A stretch of DNA of 64,000 nt from Pseudooceanicola nitratireducens (GCF_900109195.1 NZ_FNZG01000001.1:806001-870000); one strand, 5' to 3'; positions 9,545 to 18,208 are shown, counted from the first letter of the stretch. A program made the numbers and translations. Notes: generated by a model from the letters alone, not told the origin.

Positions 9545-10087
9545 ATGTCCACGCGCGAAGAAATCGAGGCCCTGATAGACGCCACCGCCACAGGTGACCG
9601 TTCGGCCTTTGCCGCGCTTTACGGTCATACCTCGGCGAAACTCTTCGGCGTGGTGCTGCGTATCTTGAAGTCAGATACCGAAACCGAAGAGGCCGTGCAG
9701 GAGATCTATCTGAAGATCTGGCGCAATGCGGATCGCTACCGGGCGGGGGGCTACAGCCCCATGACCTGGCTGATCACCATCGCGCGCAACCACGCGATCG
9801 ACAAGCTGCGGGCGCGCCGTGCCACGGGTGCGGGCCTGTCCGAGGCGGAAGAGATCGCCGATGTGACCCCGGGTCCCGAGGCGCTTGCCATGGCGTCGTC
9901 GGACCGGGCACGGATCGTCAATTGTTTCGGGCAATTGCCGCTGGACCGGGCCGAGGCCGTGCGCCGCGCCTACCTGCAGGGGGAAACCTACGCCGAGCTT
10001 GCCGCCCGGTTCGAGGTCCCCCTGAACACGATGAGAACCTGGCTGCGCCGCAGCCTGCTGAAACTGAAGGAATGCCTGTCGGAATGA
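9545..10087 (+). CDS. ECF-type RNA polymerase sigma factor
   Basis: A 180-residue extracytoplasmic-function sigma factor. Region 2 is visible as the [16 protein letters not shown] segment followed by [16 protein letters not shown], and region 4 as the helix-turn-helix [23 protein letters not shown] near the C-terminus. It resembles the SigK-type group that is paired with RskA-like membrane anti-sigma factors, and its gene overlaps such a partner by four bases (ATGA). It should direct RNA polymerase to a small regulon when the anti-sigma factor releases it. No ECF-type promoter was recognised in the 181-base gap shared with cobS, so autoregulation is not shown. Confidence 0.92.
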   Translation: MSTREEIEALIDATATGDRSAFAALYGHTSAKLFGVVLRILKSDTETEEAVQEIYLKIWRNADRYRAGGYSPMTWLITIARNHAIDKLRARRATGAGLSEAEEIADVTPGPEALAMASSDRARIVNCFGQLPLDRAEAVRRAYLQGETYAELAARFEVPLNTMRTWLRRSLLKLKECLSE

Positions 10088-10791
10088 GCGATACGCCCGA
10101 CATACCGCAAGACGCGCCCCTGGACGACGACCGCATCCTTGCGGCGGAATACGTCCTTGGCCTGCTGTCCACGGCCGATCATCGCGCGTTCGAGGCGCGG
10201 ATGGACGGCGACCCGATCCTGCGCGCCCGCGTCGCCGAATGGGCCGAGGATTTCGTCACCCTGACCGCCGACTTCCCCGAGGAAACGCCGCCCGAAACCC
10301 TGTGGCGCGCGATCGAGGCGTCGCTGGACCGTCCCGTCGTGGAACCGATGCGCCGCCGCACCGGCCTTGGCCTGCTGGGATATGCGCTTGGGGGCCTGAT
10401 GGCGGCGGGGCTGGCCTTTGTCGTCGTGAACTCGGGCATGTTGTCGCCGGCAGCCCCCGAATTCCAGGCCCGCATCGCGGCGCAGGACAACGCGGTGCTG
10501 TTTGCCGCGGCCTATGATGCCGACACCGGCCAGCTGGCGCTTGAATACCAGGCCGGCTCGCATCCGCCGGATCGGTCCTTTGAATTCTGGCTGATCGCCG
10601 AAGGCGAGGCCCCGGTGTCGGTGATCGTCTGGCCCGACGGCTCCCCGGCCGAGGTCGTCACCCTGTCCGACGAGCTGTGGGCCAAGGTGCCGGGCGCGGT
10701 TCTGGCGATTTCCGACGAACCGGCAGGCGGGTCCCCGACCGGGCAGCCGACGGGGGCCGTCGTTGCCGTGGGCCAGATCGAACCCATCTGA
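10084..10791 (+). CDS. RskA-like membrane anti-sigma factor
   Basis: A 235-residue partner of the preceding sigma factor. Residues 1-90 form the cytoplasmic sigma-binding region (anti-sigma helices around DRILAAEYVLGLLST), residues about 93-115 a single membrane helix, and the rest an extracytoplasmic RskA domain with the FEFWLIAEGEAPVSV segment. Its start overlaps the sigma stop (ATGA at 10084), so the two are translationally coupled in a normal sigma/anti-sigma operon. It lacks the zinc-binding HxxxCxxC motif of ZAS-type anti-sigma factors, so sensing by zinc-thiol chemistry is unlikely. The signal sensed is unknown. Confidence 0.87.
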   Translation: MSDTPDIPQDAPLDDDRILAAEYVLGLLSTADHRAFEARMDGDPILRARVAEWAEDFVTLTADFPEETPPETLWRAIEASLDRPVVEPMRRRTGLGLLGYALGGLMAAGLAFVVVNSGMLSPAAPEFQARIAAQDNAVLFAAAYDADTGQLALEYQAGSHPPDRSFEFWLIAEGEAPVSVIVWPDGSPAEVVTLSDELWAKVPGAVLAISDEPAGGSPTGQPTGAVVAVGQIEPI

Positions 10792-10860
10792 TCCGCGCCT
10801 TCTGGCCAATCGCACATCCTGTCTGTAGCCTTTCCAGGGATCCCCTTGGAAAGGCGCAAC

Positions 10861-11175
10861 ATGCTGGAAATCCGACCAAATTGCGAATGGTGCGACCGCG
10901 ACCTGCCGCCGGACAGCGCCGAAGCGCGCATCTGTTCCTATGAATGCACCTATTGCGCCGACTGCGCGGACAAGGTCCTGCACAATGTCTGCGCGACATG
11001 CGGCGGCAACCTAGTGCCGCGCCCGATCCGGCCAAAGGTGAACCACCGGGACGGCAAGGCCCTTGGCCTGGTCAACCACCCCGCGTCAACCAGGCGCGTG
11101 CATTCGCAATGGACTCTGGATCAGGTGCGCGATCAGTCGGAGCGGCTGAAGAACGTGCCGCCGGATCAGCGTTAG
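10861..11175 (+). CDS. DUF1272 cysteine-rich protein
   Basis: A 104-residue protein with an N-terminal DUF1272 domain. It starts MLEIRPNCEWCDRDLPPD and contains nine Cys in the first 50 residues arranged as CxxC and CxxC/CxxC groups (ending CATCGG), which should bind zinc as a treble-clef or ring-like knuckle. The C-terminal 45 residues are basic and probably flexible. The start at 10861 matches homologues; the five upstream codons to 10846 are not conserved in pattern. Function is unknown. It follows the anti-sigma gene after 69 bases, so co-transcription is possible but not required. Confidence 0.85.
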   Translation: MLEIRPNCEWCDRDLPPDSAEARICSYECTYCADCADKVLHNVCATCGGNLVPRPIRPKVNHRDGKALGLVNHPASTRRVHSQWTLDQVRDQSERLKNVPPDQR

Positions 11176-11182
11176 CCGACCC

Positions 11183-11251
11183 GGCCCCGTCTACCAGGCC
11201 CCGTCTGGCCTGAACTGGCCGCCCTGAACTGGCCGCCCTGAACCGAGCGAC
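11183..11251. repeat. 14-bp period tandem repeats at a convergent junction
   Basis: CTGAACTGGCCGCC is repeated perfectly at 11210-11223 and 11224-11237 with a partial third unit, and GGCCCCGTCT recurs at 11183 and 11197 with the same 14-base spacing. It fills the space between the 3' ends of the DUF1272 and J-domain genes. Confidence 0.7.
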
Positions 11252-11257
11252 CAGAAG

Positions 11258-11887
11258 TTACTTGAAGTTGCGGCTGTCCTTGATCTGGTCCCAGGCCCAG
11301 ACCACCAGCTGAAGCTGCTCTTCCTGGCTGCGGTCGCCGCCGTTCATGTCCGGGTGCAGCACCTTGATCAGCGCCTTGTAGGCCTTGCGGACCTCGGCCT
11401 TGGACCAGTGATCCTTGGCTTCCAGGATCTCGATCGCCCGACGCTCGGTCGAGGGCAGACGCTTGGTGGTGACACCCGCGGCGTTCTTGCCCGGGTTGCG
11501 CGTCGCATTCGCGCCCAGAACCTGATGCGGATCGTCGATGCCCAGACGCGCCCAGGCGCGTGCTTCGGGATCCGAGAACGACTTGGTCTCGCGTTCCCAG
11601 ACCTTGTCCTTGGACATCTGGGCATTCATCTCGGCTTCGGTCGTGCCGTCGAAGAAATTCCACTTGAGGTTATATTCGCGCACGTGCTGCTGGCAGAACC
11701 AGTAATATTCATCCAGCACGTCCGGCGCCTTGGGCGCGCGGAACTTTCCGGCCTCTTCACAGCCCGGATGTTCGCACAGTTTGGTCGAGGTCTCAGACGC
11801 CCCCGACATGCCCCGCCGCCCGCGCGGGTTTTTCTTCTTCGCAGAAGAAACCGACATATCGAATCCGAAGGGGTCACTCTTGGTCAT
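11258..11887 (-). CDS. J-domain (DnaJ-like) protein
   Basis: A 209-residue protein with a C-terminal J domain. The Hsp70-stimulating HPD motif is present in VLHPDMNGGD, preceded by the helix-II sequence SKAEVRKAYKALIKVL. The N-terminal 130 residues have a CEHPGC ... FCQQH arrangement of Cys and His that may bind a metal. It lacks the Gly/Phe and zinc-finger regions of canonical DnaJ, so it is a specialised co-chaperone rather than DnaJ itself. It is divergent from bolA with 73 bases between; this neighbourhood with cobS and bolA recurs in Rhodobacteraceae as far as I know. Confidence 0.88.
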   Translation of the reverse strand: MTKSDPFGFDMSVSSAKKKNPRGRRGMSGASETSTKLCEHPGCEEAGKFRAPKAPDVLDEYYWFCQQHVREYNLKWNFFDGTTEAEMNAQMSKDKVWERETKSFSDPEARAWARLGIDDPHQVLGANATRNPGKNAAGVTTKRLPSTERRAIEILEAKDHWSKAEVRKAYKALIKVLHPDMNGGDRSQEEQLQLVVWAWDQIKDSRNFK

Positions 11888-11960
11888 GCGATGTCCTTTC
11901 CGAGTCAGGCGGTGCAGTTTAGACTAACCGTCCAGAGATTGAAGAGGCGAGGCAGAAAAA

Positions 11961-12224
11961 ATGTCGGTCACAGCGGAAATTCGCGACAGGTTGAAGGCGG
12001 CGTTCGACCCGCAACAAATTGAAGTCATTGACGAAAGCGACAAGCATATCGGACATGCGGGATACCAGGAAGGCGGCGAAAGTCACTTTCACGTGGTGCT
12101 GAGCACGACGGCCTTTTCCGGCATGTCGCGGCTGGCCCGCCATCGGGCCGTGCATGCGGCGATCGGGGCCGATCTGATCGGCCGGATCCACGCGCTCAGC
12201 ATGGATCTGCACGACGGATCCTGA
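11961..12224 (+). CDS. bolA: BolA family protein
   Basis: An 87-residue BolA-type protein. It has the family fold order and the conserved SHFHVVLSTTAFSGMSRLARHRAVH segment, whose His residues take part in [2Fe-2S] cluster binding with monothiol glutaredoxins. BolA proteins act in iron-sulfur trafficking, iron regulation and envelope or stress responses. The start at 11961 has a GAGG-containing sequence upstream. The gene is transcribed away from the J-domain gene and converges on the DUF4177-like gene 48 bases downstream. No glutaredoxin gene is visible in the window. Confidence 0.93.
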   Translation: MSVTAEIRDRLKAAFDPQQIEVIDESDKHIGHAGYQEGGESHFHVVLSTTAFSGMSRLARHRAVHAAIGADLIGRIHALSMDLHDGS

Positions 12225-12272
12225 CCGGATCCACGGGCGGTTCCGGGGCGTTCTGGCGGTTGTCCGGCGGGG

Positions 12273-12977
12273 TTACTTCGCGGCCGACCGCGGCGTCCGG
12301 CTGACCGGTGTGGTGCGGTCGTGGAATTCCAGCGTGTCGGTCCCGTAAAGCGATGCCGCCAGGTCGGAGTCCGGCCGGCTGGGGGCGTCGTGCTTGGTGG
12401 GCATCGGCCGGGTGCGCGGCAGGGGCAGGGTGCTGCTGGGTGCGCCCCAGTCCTCGCTCTCGTCTTCGTAGGCGTCCGCGATGGCGGGCATGGTGTCCTG
12501 TGCCTCTTGCCGGGCGAAGGGGGCGGCAGGGGGCGTGTCCTCCACCGGTGCGGCCTGGGTCATCGGCGCGGGCGGCGTTTCGGACAGACGTGCCGCACGG
12601 CGCTTCAGCAGCGCGCTCAGCCCGTGATCATCCGCCGGGACCTCGTCCTCCATCCCCGTGTCGACGGGGGTGTCGGGCGTGGGCAATAGCAGTGGGGCCG
12701 GGGCTTCGGTGTCGAAATAGCGCGGATCAAAGGCCGACAGATCGCCCGACCGACGCCGCCGGAACACCAGGATCGAGCGATAGACCGTCTGGCTGGACAG
12801 GCCGCTGCGTTCTTCCGACGGCAGCGTTTCGGCGCGCTGGTATTCCCAGCCCTTGGCGGCCATCTGGTTCATCGTCAGCTCGAGTGAGAAGGCAAAGCGG
12901 CCCTCGGCACCCTTGATGCCGCGGCCACGCGCCCCGCGTGTCGGGGCCGAGATCACCTTGTATTCATACTCGCTCAT
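12273..12977 (-). CDS. DUF4177-like N-terminal domain protein with disordered tail
   Basis: A 234-residue protein of unknown function. Residues 1-75 (MSEYEYKVISAPTRG ... GWEYQRAETLP ... YRSILVFRR) resemble the small DUF4177 fold, a beta-sheet domain in which the GWEYQ segment is conserved. The remaining 155 residues are rich in Pro, Ala, Asp and Arg and look disordered, ending in a Ser/Thr/Arg-rich stretch. There is no signal peptide or membrane helix. The gene stands alone between bolA and the thioesterases, with a 237-base AT-richer gap at its 5' side. Confidence 0.65.
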   Translation of the reverse strand: MSEYEYKVISAPTRGARGRGIKGAEGRFAFSLELTMNQMAAKGWEYQRAETLPSEERSGLSSQTVYRSILVFRRRRSGDLSAFDPRYFDTEAPAPLLLPTPDTPVDTGMEDEVPADDHGLSALLKRRAARLSETPPAPMTQAAPVEDTPPAAPFARQEAQDTMPAIADAYEDESEDWGAPSSTLPLPRTRPMPTKHDAPSRPDSDLAASLYGTDTLEFHDRTTPVSRTPRSAAK

Positions 12978-13023
12978 GTGAACCTACACGTCACGTGCCC
13001 CTCACCGGAGGCTTGTTAACGAA

Positions 13024-13032
13024 TTATCCACA
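13024..13032 (+). other. single DnaA-box-like 9-mer in an AT-richer intergenic patch
   Basis: TTATCCACA matches the DnaA box consensus exactly, within the 237-base gap 12978-13214. No second box was found nearby, so it is not by itself evidence for an origin. Confidence 0.25.
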
Positions 13033-13214
13033 TCTTTGGCGTCAACTCGACCCAAAACTTGAATTCATGGTAAAACCAACGCGAAATAGCGGCTTTGCTA
13101 CAACCAAAAGGGGCTTTTCCGGGGGTATTTCGCCCTGCGCGCCCTGAGTTGTGCCGGGATTGGGCCGGGATATGACTGGATTTGACCTGCGCCGCTGCGC
13201 TGCTCAGGCCCCGG

Positions 13215-13685
13215 TCACTTGCGGATCTGCATCGGCGCGCCGACCCAATCCGGCACGGGCATATCCGCCTGCGCGGCCAGAAAGGCGTCCAGCTTGGCCT
13301 TGATTTCCGGCGGATAGGCGGCGACGCGGGGGCCGGACTGGTCGATATGCAGGCTGATGCCTTCGCCGGTGGCCGCAACCCAGCCGTCCTGGTGGATCAG
13401 CTCCTGGCAGAAGTGAAAGGCCTTGGGGCCGACGTCCAGCATCTGGAACCGCACGCGCACCCTGTCGCCCAGGTGCAGTTCGCGGATATAGCGGATGCGG
13501 AATTCGGCGGAATAGGTCGTGTGGCTGCCCTGGGTGGTATAGTCCCAGCCCAGCCCGAAATCCTTGGCAATCTCATCCATGCCGGTGTCGAAAAGAACCC
13601 CGTAGTAGGCCATGTTCAGATGGCCATTCTGGTCGATCCATTCGGGCTTGATCCCCATTTCGGGGGACAGGAACCTGTCGGTCAT
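13215..13685 (-). CDS. hotdog-fold acyl-CoA thioesterase, second of a tandem pair
   Basis: A 156-residue single-hotdog thioesterase of the 4HBT/YbgC-like type. The catalytic-region motif WIDQNGHLNMAYYGVLFDTG is near residue 16; the Asp should act as base or nucleophile on acyl-CoA. The rest follows the hotdog order, with FRIRYIRELHLGDRVRV and FHFCQELIH. It overlaps the upstream paralogue by four bases (ATGA) and is about half identical to it by eye, so the pair arose by tandem duplication. Substrate is unknown; a short- or branched-chain acyl-CoA is plausible. The 237-base gap downstream carries no clear terminator. Confidence 0.88.
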   Translation of the reverse strand: MTDRFLSPEMGIKPEWIDQNGHLNMAYYGVLFDTGMDEIAKDFGLGWDYTTQGSHTTYSAEFRIRYIRELHLGDRVRVRFQMLDVGPKAFHFCQELIHQDGWVAATGEGISLHIDQSGPRVAAYPPEIKAKLDAFLAAQADMPVPDWVGAPMQIRK

Positions 13686-14194
13686 GAACGTACTCCCAAG
13701 TCTGCGCCGACCCAGTCCGGCAGGGGCCAGTCTGCGTGAATTTTCGCCATGTCATCAAGCAGTTTTCGCTTTTCGTCGCCATAGGGCACGACCTTGCGCT
13801 GCGCGATGTCCACATGCAGGTTCACCGCCTCGGCGGTGGCGGCGACCCAGCCGTCGGTGTGGATCAGCTCCTGACAGAAATGAAAGGCGCGGCTGCCCAC
13901 CTTCACGATGCGGAAGGAACAGCGCACCCGGTCGCCTTCGTGCAATTCCCGTAGGTAGCGGATGCGCAGATCGGCCATCATCGTGGTCAGCCCCTGATCG
14001 CGGCGATAGGCCTCTCCGAAGCCCAGGGCGGTGAAGCCGTGATTGCAGCCGGTGTCGAACAGCACCCCGTAGTAGGCCATGTTCAGATGCCCGTTGAAGT
14101 CGATCCATTCCGGCCGCACGACAAGCGGGGGGCTTAGGAAACGGCCGTTCAGGTATTCACCCTCCATCGGGCTGTGGTCGAGGTATTGGGTCAT
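13682..14194 (-). CDS. hotdog-fold acyl-CoA thioesterase, first of a tandem pair
   Basis: A 170-residue 4HBT-type thioesterase. The motif WIDFNGHLNMAYYGVLFDTG is the same as in its neighbour but preceded by an extra 15 residues (MTQYLDHSPMEGEYL). Other shared segments are LRIRYLRELHEGDRVRC and FHFCQELIH. It is the promoter-proximal gene of a two-gene operon and is preceded, 16 bases before its ATG, by a strong palindrome that may be its operator. Keeping both copies suggests heteromer formation or two acyl specificities; the sequence does not decide. Confidence 0.88.
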   Translation of the reverse strand: MTQYLDHSPMEGEYLNGRFLSPPLVVRPEWIDFNGHLNMAYYGVLFDTGCNHGFTALGFGEAYRRDQGLTTMMADLRIRYLRELHEGDRVRCSFRIVKVGSRAFHFCQELIHTDGWVAATAEAVNLHVDIAQRKVVPYGDEKRKLLDDMAKIHADWPLPDWVGADLGVRS

Positions 14195-14209
14195 GGGGGC
14201 TCCACCTGT

Positions 14210-14229
14210 TTACCTGTTGGTAGGTAAAT
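14210..14229. promoter_or_regulatory. operator candidate for the thioesterase operon
   Basis: TTTACCT-N6-AGGTAAA, a perfect 20-base inverted repeat, starts 16 bases upstream of the first thioesterase ATG. Size and symmetry fit a TetR- or GntR-type dimer. No regulator gene adjoins it. Confidence 0.55.
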
Positions 14230-14320
14230 CACGGCGCAGAGTAAAGTCCGGGTGCCGCGTCGCTTTGCAAAGCCGGTGGCGCGGATTTTCAAACCCGCCC
14301 AAACCATTGGTCAGGCGAGA

Positions 14321-14355
14321 AAAACAAAAAGGACCACGCGCCGGGCGTGGTCCTT
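14321..14355 (-). terminator. rho-independent terminator after gatB
   Basis: An 11-bp stem (14329-14339 with 14345-14355) and, on the minus strand, a T-rich tract TTTTTGTTTT formed by 14321-14330. Confidence 0.9.
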
Positions 14356-14390
14356 CAAGACTTGGCAATCGGGGGGCGACCCCTGCGCGA

Positions 14391-15908
14391 TCAGCTTTCG
14401 GCCAGCTTCTGCGCCACCAGATCGTTCACCGCCTTGGGGTTGGCCTTGCCGCCGGTGGCCTTCATGACCTGACCCACGAACCAGCCTGCCAGCTTGGGGT
14501 TTTCCTTGGCCTTGGCGACCTGCGCGGGGTTGGCGGCGATCACTTCGTCCACGGCGGCTTCGATCGCGCCGGTGTCGGTGACCTGCTTCATGCCTTCGGT
14601 TTCCACGATCTCTTCGGGGTCGCGGTCCTGGGTATAGGCGATCTCGAACACGTCCTTGGCGATCTTGCCGGAAATGTCGCCCTTCTTGATCAGCGCCACG
14701 ATCTGACCCAGGCGTGCGGGCGAAATCGGGCCGTCGCCAATCGCGGTGTCGTCCTTCTTCAGGCGACCAAACAGTTCGTTGATGACCCAGTTCGCGGCCA
14801 TCTTGCCGTCACCGCCCGTTGCCACGACCTCTTCAAAGAAATCGGCATTCTCGACCTCGGCCGTCAGCACGGATGCGTCATAGTCCGACAGGCCCATGTC
14901 ATTGATGAAGCGCGATTTCTTGTCGTCCGGAAGCTCGGGCAGGGTGGCGGCGATGTCATCGACCCAGCCCTGTTCGATTTCCAGCGGCAGCAGGTCGGGA
15001 TCGGGGAAGTAGCGGTAATCATGCGCCTCTTCCTTGGACCGCATCGACCGGGTTTCGTTCTTGTCCGCGTCATAAAGGCGGGTTTCCTGAACGACCTCGC
15101 CCCCGGCTTCGACGATGGCGATCTGGCGGCGGGCTTCGTAATCAATCGCTGCCTGGATGAACCGCATGGAGTTCATGTTCTTGATCTCGCACCGCGTGCC
15201 GAGATGCGAGAAGTCCTGCGTTTCCAGGTACTTCTCGTACTGGCCCGGACGGCAGACCGACACGTTCACGTCAGCCCGCAGGTTGCCGTTCTGCATGTTG
15301 CCATCGCAGGTGCCCAGATAGCGCAGGATCTGGCGCAGCTTGGTGACATAGGCGGCGGCCTCTTCGGGGCCGCGGATGTCGGGGCGCGACACGATCTCCA
15401 TCAGCGCCACACCGGTCCGGTTCAGGTCGACAAAGGACATCGCCGGGTCCATGTCATGGATCGACTTGCCCGCGTCCTGTTCCAGGTGGATGCGTTCGAT
15501 GCGCACCAGACGCGCGACGCCTTCGCCCATTTCCACCAGCACTTCGCCTTCGCCCACGATGGGGTGATACAGCTGCGAAATCTGGTAGCCCTGCGGCAGG
15601 TCGGGGTAGAAATAGTTCTTCCGGTCAAAGGCCGAATTCAGGTTGATCTGTGCCTTCAGGCCCAGCCCGGTCTTGACCGCCAGCGCCACGCAGCCCTCGT
15701 TGATGACGGGCAGCATGCCGGGCATGCCGGCGTCCACGAAGGCGACGTTGGAATTGGGTTCGGCCCCGAACTGGGTCGAGGCGCCCGAGAACAGCTTGGC
15801 CTTGGACGACACCTGGGCATGGACTTCCATCCCGATGACGAGTTCCCAGTCGTGCTTTGCCCCGGCAATCACCTTGGGCTTGGGCGCTTCATATGTCAGG
15901 TCGAGCAT
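14391..15908 (-). CDS. gatB: aspartyl/glutamyl-tRNA(Asn/Gln) amidotransferase subunit B
   Basis: GatB is the catalytic kinase/transamidation subunit of GatCAB, which converts misacylated Glu-tRNA(Gln) and Asp-tRNA(Asn) to the correct amide form. The 505-residue length is normal. The N-terminal catalytic core shows [24 protein letters not shown] and [15 protein letters not shown]; the C-terminal helical YqeY-like tail ends near [14 protein letters not shown]. Two ATGs lie six bases apart; the one at 15908 (MLDLTYEAP) was chosen because GAGAGG sits six bases before it, while it touches the other. gatA and gatC are not in the window, which is common in alphaproteobacteria. Single-gene unit with its own terminator. 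Confidence 0.96.
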   Translation of the reverse strand: MLDLTYEAPKPKVIAGAKHDWELVIGMEVHAQVSSKAKLFSGASTQFGAEPNSNVAFVDAGMPGMLPVINEGCVALAVKTGLGLKAQINLNSAFDRKNYFYPDLPQGYQISQLYHPIVGEGEVLVEMGEGVARLVRIERIHLEQDAGKSIHDMDPAMSFVDLNRTGVALMEIVSRPDIRGPEEAAAYVTKLRQILRYLGTCDGNMQNGNLRADVNVSVCRPGQYEKYLETQDFSHLGTRCEIKNMNSMRFIQAAIDYEARRQIAIVEAGGEVVQETRLYDADKNETRSMRSKEEAHDYRYFPDPDLLPLEIEQGWVDDIAATLPELPDDKKSRFINDMGLSDYDASVLTAEVENADFFEEVVATGGDGKMAANWVINELFGRLKKDDTAIGDGPISPARLGQIVALIKKGDISGKIAKDVFEIAYTQDRDPEEIVETEGMKQVTDTGAIEAAVDEVIAANPAQVAKAKENPKLAGWFVGQVMKATGGKANPKAVNDLVAQKLAES

Positions 15909-16065
15909 GGCCATCCTCTCGGTCAGATACGGATGGCGTTCTAGGCGAGCCGGACGACAGGGGCAAGAGCGGCCATGCCCGCCCTGGCCGCTGATCGTCG
16001 TGGCCGCAGTGCGGCTGCCCTGAAAGTGGAACCCGGGACCCATGGCCCCGGATCAAATCCGGCGA

Positions 16066-17268
16066 TCAGGCGCTGCGACCCATCCCGGCGGGGGCGGGGT
16101 GCAGCCGGATCGACAATGCGGCCTCGACCGCGCTGCGGGCCTGGGCGGTGGCGGCGGCGATCCGTCCGGCCGACAGGGGCCCGGCATGGCTGGCACCGGG
16201 AAGCGCATCGGCACGGGCCCAGACCTGCGGGTGCAGTTCAGTCAGGTGGCGGCCCGTCAGGGCGGGCAGGGCGGCATGGATGTGCTGGCGCACGGCCATG
16301 GCCCCGGCCGACAAGTCATCGGGCGCGGCGGCAGGTTTCATCCCGTCCACATAGGCGCTGATCAGGTTGGCCAGATGCGCGTTTTCGCTGCTGGCCAGGA
16401 TTTCGTCCAGACCGGCCAGGAACCGGTCCACGTCCAGTTCCTCGGCGGCTTCGGGATCCAGGCGCAGGGCGTCGAACCACATCCAGGCATAGGCCTGGTT
16501 GCCCCAGATCGGCTGCGCCTCCTGCGAGAGGGTCTCGCTCATCCGTGCAAGGTGGCTGTAGGAGCCGAACCAGCGCGGCAGAAGATGCACGCCATAGCTG
16601 CGCAGGCGACCCGGGTTGCCCGGATCGGCGCGGATCACGTCGCGGTGCAGCGCATCGACCAAGTCTTCGGCCCCCGGCACGGCGGCCAGAAGATCGCATT
16701 TCGTTGCCGCGACCTCGACGCTTTCCGGGGCCAGGGCCTCGGCCTGCGCCAGCAGTTCGGAAGCCACGTCAAAGCGGTCCAGGAAGGCCTCAGACGCGAC
16801 GCGCGGCATGGCATAGGGGTCGACCTGGCCTTCATAGGCCCAGGCACAGTCGATCTGCGCCCGCGCGGCGACCAGGAAGATCGCATAGGTGTTGGGCATG
16901 TCCTGGGTCAGCTCGGTCAGGGCGTCGATCCCCGCGGGCACCGGACACTCCTTGCCCTGGATCGCCCCGCGCGCATGGCGCACCGCATCGTCGCGGGCCC
17001 CCACGGCCAGCAGCGCGGCCAGCGAGTCGCCCGCAGGCGTCGCGCCCTTGGTGCGGTCGGTTTCGGCGATCAGCCGGCCCAGCATGTCCCATCTGTCCTG
17101 GCGGGCCAGGAACTGACCCTTCTGGAAATAGACATTGCGGCCCCGGTCGTGGCGCGTCTCGTTCCGGACGGGCAGTTCACTTGGGGCGTGCTGCACCCCC
17201 GGGGCGGCCGAAGAACCCTGGCCGATACCATCATGACGTGACCGTTTGGAACGGGAGATGCCGAACAT
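16066..17268 (-). CDS. hypothetical protein, possibly TPR-like
   Basis: A 400-residue protein I do not recognise. There is no signal peptide or membrane helix, so it should be cytoplasmic. It is largely alpha-helical with regularly spaced Ala, Leu and acidic residues (for example ASELLAQAEALAPESVEVAATKC and GNPGRLRSYGVHLLPRWFG), an arrangement reminiscent of TPR-type helical repeats. Residues 1-40 are basic and probably disordered. The start at 17268 (MFGISRSKRSRHD) has AGAGG upstream; the extension to 17373 was rejected. It lies alone between gatB and an SDR gene on the same strand with 157- and 196-base gaps. Confidence 0.6.
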   Translation of the reverse strand: MFGISRSKRSRHDGIGQGSSAAPGVQHAPSELPVRNETRHDRGRNVYFQKGQFLARQDRWDMLGRLIAETDRTKGATPAGDSLAALLAVGARDDAVRHARGAIQGKECPVPAGIDALTELTQDMPNTYAIFLVAARAQIDCAWAYEGQVDPYAMPRVASEAFLDRFDVASELLAQAEALAPESVEVAATKCDLLAAVPGAEDLVDALHRDVIRADPGNPGRLRSYGVHLLPRWFGSYSHLARMSETLSQEAQPIWGNQAYAWMWFDALRLDPEAAEELDVDRFLAGLDEILASSENAHLANLISAYVDGMKPAAAPDDLSAGAMAVRQHIHAALPALTGRHLTELHPQVWARADALPGASHAGPLSAGRIAAATAQARSAVEAALSIRLHPAPAGMGRSA

Positions 17269-17464
17269 CTGGGACCTCTTGTGTTGGTTGGCCACAAGAT
17301 GATCCCGCAATTCGACTGAAAGTGGGCAGGTCTCGGGTCTTTCGACGAAATCCGTCGCGCATCGCGCCTTCAATTTGGCACAATGCGGGCGATTTCCGCC
17401 GACGGCCCGCCGCGCGCCGCGCCCCCGTCACAATGCCGACCGATTGCCGGCGGCATCCCGCCGG

Positions 17465-18208
17465 TCAGCGCCCGCCCGCCACGTCCAGGATCGACCGAGT
17501 CGTATAGCTGGCCCGGTCCGACAGCAGCCAGAGGATCGCCTCGGCCACTTCTTCGGCCGTGCCGGGACGGCCAAGGGGTGGCGTATGGCCGATCTCGGCC
17601 AGGCGGGCGGGCTCTCCGCCCTTCGCGTGGATCTCGGTGTCGATCAGACCGGGGCGCACCGCGTTCACCCGGATGCCTTCCCCGGCCAGCTCATCCGCCA
17701 GCCCGATGGTGAAACAGTCGATCGCGGCCTTCGAGGCGGCGTAATCCATGTACTGCCCGCCCATGCCCTTGCGCGCAGCGGTCGAGGATACATTGACGAT
17801 CCCGCCCCCCGCAGACCCGCGCCGCATCAGCGCAACCGCCTGTTGCGCCACAAGAATTGCGCCGGTGATGTTCACGGCGAACATCCGCGTCAGCCGCGCG
17901 GGCGACAGATCGGCCAGGCTGGCGCGCTGATCGACGATGCCGGCATTGTTCACCAAGTGCAGCGGCAGGGCGGGATCGGCCACCGCGGCCTCTTTCCCCA
18001 GACGCAGGACATCGTCGGGACGGCCGACATCGGCCTGGATCAGCGTGATTCTGGCCCCGGCGTCGCGCGCGGCTTCGGCGGCGGCCTCTGCCCCGTCGCG
18101 GTTGCGCCCGTAGTGCAGGATGACGTGATCGCCGGGGGCTGCCCCCAGTCGCGCGCAGGCCGCCCCGATACCCGAGCTTGCCCCGGTAATAAGTAATGTC
18201 CGTGCCAT
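17465..18208 (-). CDS. short-chain dehydrogenase/reductase
   Basis: A 247-residue classical SDR. The nucleotide-binding motif is TGASSGIG at residues 8-15, followed by NNAG, and the catalytic Ser (VSST) and Tyr/Lys (YAASK) are in place, so it should be active with NAD(P)H. The start at 18208 (MARTLLITGASSG) follows an AAGGGGGA ribosome binding site. It matches the glucose/ribitol dehydrogenase-like or 3-ketoacyl-reductase-like branch, but no substrate can be named. The C-terminus DVAGGR is typical. It lies downstream of pepN, separated from it by a terminator. Confidence 0.85.
   Translation of the reverse strand: MARTLLITGASSGIGAACARLGAAPGDHVILHYGRNRDGAEAAAEAARDAGARITLIQADVGRPDDVLRLGKEAAVADPALPLHLVNNAGIVDQRASLADLSPARLTRMFAVNITGAILVAQQAVALMRRGSAGGGIVNVSSTAARKGMGGQYMDYAASKAAIDCFTIGLADELAGEGIRVNAVRPGLIDTEIHAKGGEPARLAEIGHTPPLGRPGTAEEVAEAILWLLSDRASYTTRSILDVAGGR

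Noticed and set aside
13024-13032. Possible replication origin from a perfect DnaA box
   Set aside because: Only one box, no cluster, no dnaA, dnaN, parAB or similar genes nearby.
14079-15944. A 621-codon plus-strand open frame opposite gatB
   Set aside because: It is the antisense shadow of gatB; the protein is His/Arg/Gly-rich with no domain, while gatB on the other strand is complete.
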